Below are positions 24,700 through 32,555 of a stretch of DNA of 38,006 bases, one piece after another. The notes beneath the pieces are model-generated. The model had not been told where the DNA came from, ran no database searches, and was given only the letters and a program-made list of their open reading frames with translations. Where the stretch lies: contig CAUJKL010001015.1 in assembly GCA_963204995.1 (NCBI GenBank), positions 1 to 38,006 of the forward strand, in the 5' to 3' direction. Position 1 is the first letter of the stretch. Each line of letters starts with the position of its first letter. Source of the DNA: Planctomycetota bacterium. GTDB lineage: Bacteria; Planctomycetota; Planctomycetia; Pirellulales; Pirellulaceae. Position numbers and translations under genes: made by a program.

Positions 24700-25755
24700 T
24701 TACAATCGTTCGACGACGGCTTCACCAACTTGCTCGGTCGTCAGCGTACCGCCGAGATCTGGCGTATGACAGCCGTCGGCCAAGGCTCGTTCCACGGCAC
24801 CGCGTATTCGCTGACCGCTCTCTCGATGACCGAGGTGATCGAGCATCATCGCCGCACTCAGAATCGCTGCGATCGGGTTCGCAATTCCTTTCCCGGCGAT
24901 ATCAGGCGCGGAACCATGAACCGGTTCGAACATCGAAGGGAACGCTCGTTCTGGATTCGTGTTCGTACTCGCTGCCAAACCCAACCCGCCGCCGATCACA
25001 CCGCCTAGATCCGTCAGCAAATCCCCAAATAGATTCGACGCCACAATCACATCGAAGCTCTCTGGCCGACGCACCAGATTCATGGCTGCGGCGTCGCAGT
25101 GCTGACGTTCGGATTCGACATCGGAAAACTCCGCGGATAGTTCCTCCAGAATCTCGTCCCACAAAACGTATCCGTATCCCATCGCGTTCGACTTCGTAAT
25201 CATTGTCAATTTGGAACGCCTCGTACGTGCCATCGCGTATCCATAACGCAGAATTCGTTCGATGCCGCGACGAGTGTGCAGGGCCGTCTGGACCGCAACT
25301 TCGTCAGGTTGCCCACGCCGCAATCGGCCGCCGTTGTTGACGTACTCACCCTCCGAGTTTTCTCGAATGACGACGAAGTCGATGTCATCGGTCCCTTTGC
25401 CCGCGAGTACACTCGGCACGCCAGGGTACAATCGCGCAGGGCGGACGCAGGCGTATTGATCAAACGTCTGGCGAATCGCGACGAGTGGGGCCAGAGTGAG
25501 GTGGTCGGAAATCTTCTCGGGCCATCCGACGGCACCGAGCAGGATCGCATTGACGGGTTTAAGGATCTCCAGAAAGTCGTCGGGCACGACCCTGCCTGTT
25601 TGTTCCCAGCGCCGATAGCCCCAATCCAGATGCTCGAACTCCAACGTGAGTTCAGGTTCAGTGCCTTGAACCGAGTTCAGGACGCGCAACGCCTCTGCGG
25701 TGACGTCGGGCCCGATCCCATCGCCGGGATAAACTGCAATTCGATAGGTGCTCAT
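24700..25755 (-). CDS. Tartrate/D-malate-type decarboxylating dehydrogenase
   Basis: A protein of 351 residues from the ATG at 25755 (MSTYRIAVYPGDGIG); an ATG 18 bases earlier is also possible. It is in the isopropylmalate/isocitrate dehydrogenase family. The segments LLGAVGWPEKISDHLTLAPL, RQTFDQYACVRPARLYPGV and DFVVIRENSEGEYVNNGG point to the tartrate dehydrogenase/D-malate dehydrogenase branch rather than LeuB. Also present are KSNAMGYG (active-site lysine), the aspartates in SNLFGDLLTDLGG, and EPVHGSAPDIAGKG. It would oxidise a 2-hydroxyacid with NAD(P) and Mn/Mg, with decarboxylation. The assignment within the family is by motif only. Confidence 0.85.
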   Translation of the reverse strand: MSTYRIAVYPGDGIGPDVTAEALRVLNSVQGTEPELTLEFEHLDWGYRRWEQTGRVVPDDFLEILKPVNAILLGAVGWPEKISDHLTLAPLVAIRQTFDQYACVRPARLYPGVPSVLAGKGTDDIDFVVIRENSEGEYVNNGGRLRRGQPDEVAVQTALHTRRGIERILRYGYAMARTRRSKLTMITKSNAMGYGYVLWDEILEELSAEFSDVESERQHCDAAAMNLVRRPESFDVIVASNLFGDLLTDLGGVIGGGLGLAASTNTNPERAFPSMFEPVHGSAPDIAGKGIANPIAAILSAAMMLDHLGHRESGQRIRGAVERALADGCHTPDLGGTLTTEQVGEAVVERL

Positions 25756-26074
25756 CGACGCGGGTTCCTTCATTCTTGATGTGACAGATCTTGAAGCGAG
25801 GGTTGAATATAGACTGCGACTGGCGTTCGTCCTACGACCTTGTGACTCCCATGCACAGGTGGTAGCTCGTCTTCGCGTACGTAACCCGTTGCAGCACGTT
25901 AGATTACGGTCAGGGTGCTATCGCCGCCTTGACGCTCGCAGACCTCGCAACCAGAATAACAGTGGCTTTGGTTGGACGGCAGAACCATTTCGCCTATCCC
26001 GCCTAGCTTTAGTTGAAGCAGCCCGCCGAATACGCATCCGCACGGATGCCCCGCCTGTATCACCCTTGAGCAGA
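25756..26074. other. Intergenic region between divergent genes
   Basis: About 320 bases, in which a frame on the plus strand stays open without resembling a protein. No convincing promoter, repeat or RNA was found; both flanking genes must be transcribed from here. Confidence 0.5.
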
Positions 26075-27184
26075 ATGCACAGCATGGATGCCATCCGGAC
26101 GTACACAATGAACTCCTCCGACATGTCCCCACGCCGTTCGGTTTCGACGGAAGATTTCGCGCTCAAGGCGCGATTCGAAGAGATGGCGAGCCGGTTCGCG
26201 AAGGCTCCCGCCAGTCAACTCGACCTGCCCATCGCACATTGGGCGGTGGCATCGGATCGGCGATTGCCCTTCGCCTTGCTCGACCGCACGGTTCGCCAAA
26301 TCACAACCGCTTCGTACGAACATTTGCTCGCAACGCCTGGTGTGGGGAGAAAGAAGTTTGCTTCGCTCGTGATGCTCTTGCAGCGCGCTTCTGAGATAGC
26401 AATGCCAGCTGTTGAGACCGCAGCAGTCGCTGCGCCTGCTGACTCGCTCGCGATGCATCAACCGGTTTTCGATCCGGAACTGGTTTCACAGGTGATGTGG
26501 GCCGAGTGGCAAGAGACAGTGCGACGCCATCATTTGGAGAATGAATCGCTTGGGCATCTTGCTCCCTCTCTGCAAACGCTGCCGACCGTGATCTGGTCGA
26601 AACAACTCGGTGCGTATTTGCGATATACGATCGACGAGTTGCGATCATTAAAGACACACGGTGACAAGCGTGTGACGGCGGTCCTGGAAGTGTTTCACCT
26701 CGTTCACAGCATCCTCGCCGACTCGACACGTTCGCCGCGCGTGCTGGCGCAGCTGACACCCGCGTTCGTCCCGCCAATTGAACTCTGGCTACACAACGTC
26801 TTGTCAAGCGAAGAGCTTCCATCCGTGCAGGATGTGCGGCAGCATCTGGTATTACCGCTGCTGAATCAAATCGAACGGGATGCAGGCGAGACGGTGCATC
26901 GGCTGGCGGCCGGGCGCTTGGGCATCGAGGCATTTCCGGAAGGCGTTCGCGATCAGGCGTTGGAGTTGGGCGTCACTCGCGCTCGTATTTATCAACTGCT
27001 TGAAACGTGTGGTGACGTAATGCGCGTTCGTTGGCCGGCAGGGCGATGGATGTTTAAGCTGCTGATCCAAAAAATCCAATCACGCGCCAGCGATTCAGAA
27101 GTTCTCGATCTGCTCGAATCACTCCAGTGGCTTCTGTATCCCACACGACGCACGCACACAGTCGCCGAACCAGCGATCGCGTAA
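26075..27184 (+). CDS. Putative DNA-binding protein with helix-hairpin-helix-like segments
   Basis: About 369 residues if started at 26075; ATGs at 26084, 26108 and 26123 are alternatives, and none has a good ribosome binding site. Two segments look like helix-hairpin-helix or RNA polymerase alpha-CTD-type motifs: YEHLLATPGVGRKKFASLVM and YTIDELRSLKTHGDKRVTAV. Near the end, LELGVTRARIYQLLETCGDV looks like a helix-turn-helix. The protein is soluble and no enzyme motif was found. A DNA- or RNA-binding regulatory role is inferred from these motifs only. Its 3' end is part of an 80-base sequence duplicated at 27337. Confidence 0.55.
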   Translation: MHSMDAIRTYTMNSSDMSPRRSVSTEDFALKARFEEMASRFAKAPASQLDLPIAHWAVASDRRLPFALLDRTVRQITTASYEHLLATPGVGRKKFASLVMLLQRASEIAMPAVETAAVAAPADSLAMHQPVFDPELVSQVMWAEWQETVRRHHLENESLGHLAPSLQTLPTVIWSKQLGAYLRYTIDELRSLKTHGDKRVTAVLEVFHLVHSILADSTRSPRVLAQLTPAFVPPIELWLHNVLSSEELPSVQDVRQHLVLPLLNQIERDAGETVHRLAAGRLGIEAFPEGVRDQALELGVTRARIYQLLETCGDVMRVRWPAGRWMFKLLIQKIQSRASDSEVLDLLESLQWLLYPTRRTHTVAEPAIA

Positions 27185-27416
27185 CCCACACGATTCAGCA
27201 GGAATGGCAGAATACCAACCAACCGAAGGTTATTTGTTGTCGGGATTGGAGGTGGCTGGGGCTGAGTCCGCGAAGCCCCGGCTTACCACGAACACCAATC
27301 AGCCGTGGCGTCGAAGACTCCGCCACAGCCACCCGTCCAGCGATCGCGTAGCCCACACGATTCAGCAGGAATGGCAGAATACCAACCAACCGAAGGTTAT
27401 TTGTTGTCGGGATTGG
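27170..27416. repeat. Tandem duplication (80-bp repeats, 167-bp period)
   Basis: 27170-27249 and 27337-27416 are nearly identical, differing at about one base (GTAACC versus GTAGCC). The unit covers the last codons of the plus-strand gene, the intergenic sequence, and the last codons and stop (NPDNK) of the minus-strand ligase gene. The first copy holds the real end of the upstream gene and the second the real end of the ligase. The 87 bases between show no gene. Confidence 0.85.
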
Positions 27417-29160
27417 TGGTGCGGCGGGAGCGATTTGTGGCCGCTGTGCCACGGGGACGACGCGGCAAGCTGCCGTATTTCGCCAGTCGAATCGTTTTCG
27501 CGCCCCACCGCTGACCGATGTAGATAACTTTCCAATTCGCGACAACGGGATCGTCGCCCTCGGCAAATTCGCGAATGTAGTGTCCTCGCATCGTTGCCGG
27601 CGAGTTCGACGGAGCGAGTCGCGTGGCGCGTTCGATGGCTTGTTCGTCGATCAAACCAGTCACCAGACCGGCAGATTGAAGCATGGCGAAGTAGCCGTAC
27701 TCAGACAATTCATGGTAGCGCAAGTCGATCTTCTTCCGTTCGGCCCAGCTTGCATCCTGGCCGGCTCTGTCGAGCAAATACTTCTTTGTGACCCAATCGA
27801 CTGAACCGACAAGCGAGTCAGCAGGTTCTTGATCGGTGTTCCGACGCTCTAATTGATCGAGCGTCCGATTCCATAGTTGCAGCACGTTCCACGCTTCAGC
27901 CGGAACATTGGTCTGCTGATTCAAAAAGGCTCGACAGCCTGCCAAGTAGTATCGCTGTACCTGCAGCGCCGTCACGGCTTGGCCGTCGCGCAGAGAGAAG
28001 TTTAGCGTCAGCGATTCGTCGCGACAAACTTCGTGCAGCGACTGAATCGGGCGGCGAACGGCTGGAGGCGACTGAAAAGTTCCCGCTTCGATGGCATCGA
28101 GTACCAGCAGCGTCGTACCGACGCGAAGATACTCCGCCGGCTCGCACATGTTGGAATCACCCAAACCGATTTGCAGCCGCTGACGCTTGGCAAACAACTC
28201 GAAATACTCGCGCGGCGCGAACCATGAATCGGCGTAGATCGCTTTAAAGAAATGTCCCATCGAGAAGATCGGCCGGTCACCGATCATGCCGCCGTAACCT
28301 ACAACGCAGTTGATCGCAGGTGCTTTGTCGGCGATTTGAAACTTGCCGGCGGTATCCACCATCCCCGCCCCCGCAAAGATCGGGCGACTGATCAGAAACG
28401 GGACGAGCGCTTTGCGAGCCCTACGAAATGCGGCGAATTGCAACAAACCATACAAAGCCAGCGCTAACGGGGCGGTGAGGATCCGGGTGAGGAGTTGCAG
28501 CGAAGATTCGAGCCACACAGGAACGTGAATACAGGTTTCGCGGCCCTCGACAAGGTCGCGCCCGAAAAGAAGCATGGCGATGGACTCGCGACCGCCTGTC
28601 ATCAGCTTGAGCGGCATGTAAACGATCGCAGCAATCAGGAAATACGAGAGTGTTCCCAGAACGCACATCCCAATCCCCAGCCACGTGAGCAGCGCCAGCG
28701 GAAAGAGGCACACCAGTCCCAGTCGCCACAACAGAAGTCGAGCGCCTGATGCGAACGTCGCTTCGTAGTTCTCTTGTGCCCCGTAGACGTTATCGCAGGC
28801 ATCGCGATCGTTCTTAATCAATTGAAAGCCACAATCGGCCGCAGCCTCGGCCAGCAGCCGATCCTGTGCTCGTTGGTACGTAATGGCTTCGCGAGGACCG
28901 CGACACTCGGGCGTCGCGCCTTCGATCAAGCCACCACCAGCCGCAGGTCGTTCTGCCTCGAACCACACGGCACCGCCGCAGGCTGTGAACACCCCTTCTT
29001 TGAAGTGCTTTGCCGGCACTGTGGGCACGCGCCGATGCAGCGCGGCCACGAGCGACTCATAAAGACGAAACTTCGAGCGTCGAGAAGTAGCTAATTCGGA
29101 AGAGGAACGGATCGCATACTCGGTTTCCAAACCGAGCAACCGTTGAAAGACCTCTGCCAC
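27397..29160 (-). CDS. Membrane-inserted PafA/Dop-family (Pup ligase-like) enzyme
   Basis: A protein of 587 residues. PafA/Dop-family signatures are GLETEYA (10-16), ATPECRGP (82-89), QENYEA (119-124), SRPIFAGAG (258-266), and GLGDSNMCEPAEYLRVGTT (332-350). Later comes DWVTKKYLLD, close to the C-terminal region of the family. In known enzymes these form a glutamine-synthetase-like ATP-dependent ligase. Between ENY and RPIFAGAG sits an insert of about 110-120 residues with a strongly hydrophobic stretch (about 134-185, enough for two membrane passes) and another (about 222-245). Known PafA and Dop are soluble, so this is unusual. The base/metal segment reads VWFEAERP rather than the usual aspartate-containing YVDxGSHPE. 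Two bases separate it from the modifier gene at 29163. Confidence 0.8.
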   Translation of the reverse strand: MAEVFQRLLGLETEYAIRSSSELATSRRSKFRLYESLVAALHRRVPTVPAKHFKEGVFTACGGAVWFEAERPAAGGGLIEGATPECRGPREAITYQRAQDRLLAEAAADCGFQLIKNDRDACDNVYGAQENYEATFASGARLLLWRLGLVCLFPLALLTWLGIGMCVLGTLSYFLIAAIVYMPLKLMTGGRESIAMLLFGRDLVEGRETCIHVPVWLESSLQLLTRILTAPLALALYGLLQFAAFRRARKALVPFLISRPIFAGAGMVDTAGKFQIADKAPAINCVVGYGGMIGDRPIFSMGHFFKAIYADSWFAPREYFELFAKRQRLQIGLGDSNMCEPAEYLRVGTTLLVLDAIEAGTFQSPPAVRRPIQSLHEVCRDESLTLNFSLRDGQAVTALQVQRYYLAGCRAFLNQQTNVPAEAWNVLQLWNRTLDQLERRNTDQEPADSLVGSVDWVTKKYLLDRAGQDASWAERKKIDLRYHELSEYGYFAMLQSAGLVTGLIDEQAIERATRLAPSNSPATMRGHYIREFAEGDDPVVANWKVIYIGQRWGAKTIRLAKYGSLPRRPRGTAATNRSRRTTNPDNK

Positions 29161-29162
29161 GG

Positions 29163-29339
29163 CTATTCGCCACCGTGTGGAACTTTGGATTCTTCAAGAT
29201 AAGCTTGCGGTTCGATTTGGCTATCGCGTCGAACCATTTTCACAATCGCCTGCATCGACTGCGTCCTGTCTTGCAAAAGCTGGGTTTCGATCGGAGCGAC
29301 GACGGCTTGCTCTTGGATGGTCTGAGTATTGGTCGACAT
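29163..29339 (-). CDS. Pup/UBact-like small protein modifier ending in Gly-Gly-Glu
   Basis: A protein of 58 residues from the ATG at 29339, with AGGA nine bases upstream; a TTG six bases earlier is less likely. The sequence is hydrophilic and rich in Gln, Glu and Ser, as expected for intrinsically disordered Pup-like proteins. It ends KVPHGGE. Pup from actinobacteria is about 64 residues and ends GGQ or GGE; the conjugated form has a terminal glutamate. Because glutamate is encoded directly, no deamidase would be needed. It directly precedes the PafA/Dop-like ligase gene, so the two likely form an operon. The assignment rests on size, composition, the C-terminus and the neighbour. Confidence 0.75.
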   Translation of the reverse strand: MSTNTQTIQEQAVVAPIETQLLQDRTQSMQAIVKMVRRDSQIEPQAYLEESKVPHGGE

Positions 29340-29614
29340 TCGCAAATTTCCTTGGAGCTGAAGATGAACGTGGCGAGAACGAGACTAGACTCCATCGTAT
29401 CCCGGCCACCTGCTGCCCGCAAGTAAATTGGCTCGCGAGAACCTCGAATCGAATCTCGACAGGGAATGTACGAGAGCCTGGCTCCGGCCGTGGTTGGCAA
29501 TTGTTCATTACCCCCGGTGTGGCCTTGCTTTCAGAGCCAACCACGACAAAAATAGCCACTTCCCATTCTCCAGTTGCCTGACAATCGGCGACGGCCCGTC
29601 AGATAGGTTCCGAA
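29340..29614. other. Divergent intergenic region
   Basis: 275 bases between the modifier/ligase operon and the helix-repeat gene. It must hold both promoters; I see no clear consensus boxes, hairpins or additional gene. Confidence 0.4.
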
Positions 29615-30487
29615 ATGGTCTTTGAGCACATTGAGAAGCTGAAGAAAGAGTATACGGACAAATACGTTACCGTCGACACAACGCGTCCCGAGTTGCGGCG
29701 TTTTGGCGGCATGACGGGAACCGTTCGAACCGTCAATATGAGTGGGCGAGCGCTGGTGGAATTTGACGCCTACGCGAACATTGGCTGGTACGACATCGAT
29801 GTCGACTTCCTAAAGGTCATCGACGCGCCGTTGCCAAAGCCGGAGGCCAAGAAGCCCGAAGCCAAGAAGGCAGAAGCCAAGGCCAGTCCGAAAGCCGCGC
29901 CGGCTACGAAGGCCGCGCCGGCTGCCAAGCCAGCAAGTGGTGGTGCTATGTCGGTCGCCGACATGTTGGCAGCTGCACGCGGTAAAGGCGGAGGAGGTGC
30001 CCCCGCTACGAAGCCGTCGAGTGCGGCAGAGATCATGGCAGCCGCGCGAAGCGAAAAGGGCGGTGCCGCTGCGCCCGCCAAGGCCGACCCGAAATCAATG
30101 AGCGTCGCCGACATGTTGGCAGCCGCCCGAGGCGAGAAGGCTGGCGGTGCCGCTCCCGCCGCGAAGGCCGCTGCTGCTCCCGCCGTCGCGGCGAAGAAAG
30201 ATCCCAAGTCGATGAGCGTCGCCGAGATGCTCGCGGCGGCTCGCGGAGACAAAAGTGGTGGCGGAGACGCAGCGTCAGTAACCGCTGCCGAGGATCCAAA
30301 AGCCGGTGTTCGCGACATGCTGGAGTCAGCTCGCAAACCGAAAGCGGGCGCTGCTGTCGAGGAGCCGCCAGCTGCCGAAGAAGCTCCCGTACCCGAGGCC
30401 TTACCGACTGCATCTGGCGGTCGTCGCAATGACATCAAGTCAGTAGCAGATCAACTTGCGTACTGCCGCAAGGTTGATGCTCGCTAG
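29615..30487 (+). CDS. Repeat protein with SVADMLAAAR helices
   Basis: A protein of 290 residues. Residues 1-70 form a compact domain (KYVTVDTTRPELRRFGGMTG, VNMSGRALVEFDAY, WYDIDVDFLKVID) that may be a small beta-barrel. The rest is Ala/Lys/Pro-rich linker carrying a short helix repeated about six times: MSVADMLAAARG, SSAAEIMAAARS, SMSVADMLAAARG, SMSVAEMLAAARG, GVRDMLESARK, and IKSVADQLAYCRK at the C-terminus. No signal or membrane segment was found. Such strings of identical amphipathic helices could be docking sites, but function is unknown. It is divergent from the Pup-like operon. Confidence 0.75.
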   Translation: MVFEHIEKLKKEYTDKYVTVDTTRPELRRFGGMTGTVRTVNMSGRALVEFDAYANIGWYDIDVDFLKVIDAPLPKPEAKKPEAKKAEAKASPKAAPATKAAPAAKPASGGAMSVADMLAAARGKGGGGAPATKPSSAAEIMAAARSEKGGAAAPAKADPKSMSVADMLAAARGEKAGGAAPAAKAAAAPAVAAKKDPKSMSVAEMLAAARGDKSGGGDAASVTAAEDPKAGVRDMLESARKPKAGAAVEEPPAAEEAPVPEALPTASGGRRNDIKSVADQLAYCRKVDAR

Positions 30488-30498
30488 TTTCGACGCAA

Positions 30499-30589
30499 TT
30501 TGGACTGCGGCGACTTGTCGCCGCTTTCTGTTTCGGGACAAAAGCCGCTTCGCCGTAGAGAAAGCTGTGACAAGTCACAGCAATCCAAA
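30499..30589. repeat. TTTGGA-ended palindromic repeat (91 bp)
   Basis: Full copy with ends TTTGGACTGC... and ...GCAATCCAAA. Internal hairpins are GGCGACTTGTCGCC and TGTGACAAGTCACA. It lies between the helix-repeat gene and the alginate lyase gene, 12 bases from the latter's stop. Other copies are at 3-57 (partial, inverted) and 37545-37672. Confidence 0.8.
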
Positions 30590-30601
30590 GAACGGCGACT
30601 T

Positions 30602-31330
30602 CTACTCGCCGTGGGTCACTTGAAGGCGATAGATTGCAACTTCGCCGTACGCTTCCGGGCGGTCGCCTTTCTGGACGTTTGATTGCGTGTAGCAACCTGC
30701 TTTGAAGTAAGACGATTTACGGAACACCTCCCAATCCATCTTCAGCTCGTCGTTGTACCAGACCTTGATGTGCCCGTCGCCAGTCGCAATGCGCAGCTTG
30801 AACCGGTCACCGATGTGGTAGTCGGAATCAAGCGGTACGTCGTCCAAATCATTGCGTTCGATGAACAGCTTGCTCTTTTCGAGTCGCACCATCATGACGT
30901 CGTCTTCTTTGTCGTGAATCTGGGCACAGACGACGTGCTGTTTCACATCGGGAGTGTGAGTGATCGCCTGTTCGATTTCCATGACGTGACTCAGACCGTC
31001 GTTCGTTGACCAGTAGATTTCGTCCTTCCCGCCGGCTTTCATCTCGCGTAACTCCGAGCGCGGAAACTTTGAATTCTCGGTCCCCACGCCAGCGCACGAC
31101 GCTCTGAATAGAACGGCATCACCCGAATTCGAAGTATAAAAACAAGTCGGCTCTTGGAAGGTCGCCAATTCTGGCTGAACCACTTCGTCCGGATCTCCCT
31201 TGCGTGCCGTGTTGTACGGTAGCGTCAGCTTCCAGCCGCTCAGATCGAGAACGGCGGAAGGAATCTCTGCGGCCGACAACGACGCAGTGGAGGCAAGTAA
31301 CGATAACAGAAGTAAAACTCGCGAGATCAT
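30602..31330 (-). CDS. Polysaccharide lyase family 7 (alginate lyase-like)
   Basis: About 242 residues from the ATG at 31330, with GGGAG eight bases upstream; the ATG at 31336 is also possible. It begins with a signal peptide (MISRVLLLLSLLASTASLSA). Three hallmark motifs of PL7 alginate lyases are present: RSELREM, QIHD (the QxH catalytic histidine) and YFKAGCYTQS. They lie on the strands that form the alginate-binding cleft of a beta-jelly roll. It would cleave polymannuronate/guluronate by beta-elimination outside the cytoplasm. This fits a marine or algal-polysaccharide lifestyle, though related enzymes act on other polyuronates. Confidence 0.88.
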   Translation of the reverse strand: MISRVLLLLSLLASTASLSAAEIPSAVLDLSGWKLTLPYNTARKGDPDEVVQPELATFQEPTCFYTSNSGDAVLFRASCAGVGTENSKFPRSELREMKAGGKDEIYWSTNDGLSHVMEIEQAITHTPDVKQHVVCAQIHDKEDDVMMVRLEKSKLFIERNDLDDVPLDSDYHIGDRFKLRIATGDGHIKVWYNDELKMDWEVFRKSSYFKAGCYTQSNVQKGDRPEAYGEVAIYRLQVTHGE

Positions 31331-31422
31331 TCTCATGTCTCCCAATAGTTCGCAGGGGCTGGCCACAAAAGAGGTTCTATTCACTTGAAGTTTAGTGGAC
31401 AGAGGCAGCGTCTCGACAGCTG

Positions 31423-32364
31423 CTAGTAATTTCGATCGAAGGCGTTGAACTGTGGTTCGGCTGCGGCTGGTGGCAGCTCTTCGAAACTCGCCGGTTGGAA
31501 CTCTTCTTGTCGCTGACTGGCAATCCGATGTGCCTCGATTCGCCCCGCCAAGTGGCCGCCCAGAACTCCAGCCACGTAGAGCGGCGTTCCCAGAGTCGGC
31601 ACGAACGTCGAGGCCGAATTCCCGAGATAGGTTCCATAGGCGGGATACAGCACGCGGTCGGCCGCCTGCTCCTCTTCGAGCGTTCCTTCAGCACGCAGAT
31701 AGCTGAGTGCGTCGTTCGTGGCTACGGCTTCGTACCACAAGGGAGTCACAGGCAACAAATACCCGGCGGCATACGTGCCTTTATAGTTTCGCTGGGCGAA
31801 GTCTTTGGCGTGGCCGCCCTCGTGAATCGCGACTGCGGGGACGTCGGAATAGATGCTGATGGTGTCGGTAAATGGGTTGTAGTGGTCACCGCCAATCAAG
31901 CGTCCGGGGAACACGGTTTCCCCCAACCAGAGCGTAGCACCGAGCGTGTATCGCCAGCCCCAGGCAACCGACTTGTTGGCCACCAGTCGCCGCCACTCGT
32001 CTCCAGGGGCGTACTGATTTAGTCGCACCTTGACCGTGGTCAGTTCGTTGGAAGTGAGATATGCGGCAATCGCTTGTTCGGTTTCCAGCGAGATATTGTG
32101 ATTGTCGATGCGGTGATTCCACAGCACGATTTTATCGGGAATTCCAATCACCCAGCCGATTCCATCGATGATCGGTTGCGGCCGACCTCGCTCGATTTGT
32201 GTTTTGGTGACGGCTGCCAATTGATCAGAACCGTAGTAGTCCGCGCTGGTGCCATAGCGATAACGAGCCGTCACACAGCCACTGGCGATCAGGCACCAGG
32301 CGGCACATAACAGAACGAGCATGACATGGGCGTCTTTCCACCGGCGATAGGTCGGCGACATCAT
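31423..32364 (-). CDS. Lipoprotein with HEGGH metallopeptidase-like motif
   Basis: A protein of 313 residues with a lipoprotein signal (VLLCAAWCLIASGC; lipobox cysteine about residue 30). The mature part has VAIHEGGHAKDF at about 178-190, a zincin-type HExxH motif, and a possible third ligand region in LWYEAVATNDALSYL about 30 residues later, as in gluzincins. The start of the motif region is preceded by YNPFTDTISIYSDVP. A hydrophobic glycine-rich segment (LYVAGVLGGHLAGRIEA) lies near the C-terminus. It is probably anchored to a membrane and may be a protease; activity is inferred. I do not recognise the family. Confidence 0.7.
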   Translation of the reverse strand: MMSPTYRRWKDAHVMLVLLCAAWCLIASGCVTARYRYGTSADYYGSDQLAAVTKTQIERGRPQPIIDGIGWVIGIPDKIVLWNHRIDNHNISLETEQAIAAYLTSNELTTVKVRLNQYAPGDEWRRLVANKSVAWGWRYTLGATLWLGETVFPGRLIGGDHYNPFTDTISIYSDVPAVAIHEGGHAKDFAQRNYKGTYAAGYLLPVTPLWYEAVATNDALSYLRAEGTLEEEQAADRVLYPAYGTYLGNSASTFVPTLGTPLYVAGVLGGHLAGRIEAHRIASQRQEEFQPASFEELPPAAAEPQFNAFDRNY

Positions 32365-32555
32365 GGCGTCATGCTCGCTGAGGGCACAGGAGTAGAGAGA
32401 TATTGATTCGCGAAGAAGGCTTCGGGGCGAGAATCGTATCTGTGGCCCGTGAATTCGAGAAGAGCTGTTATTGCGGGTGATCGCGAAAAACTTGGCAGTG
32501 CTGCAATAGCACTGCCATCACAAGCAAAGGCAGGTCGCTCGAACTGGCCGATCTT

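Noticed and set aside
27170-27416. Integration attachment sites (attL/attR)
   Set aside because: The repeats enclose only 87 bases with no integrase or cargo, and are better explained as tandem duplication.
30499-30589. tRNA or structured non-coding RNA gene
   Set aside because: The hairpins do not fold as a cloverleaf, lack the TTCRA-type loop, and the sequence recurs as an intergenic repeat.
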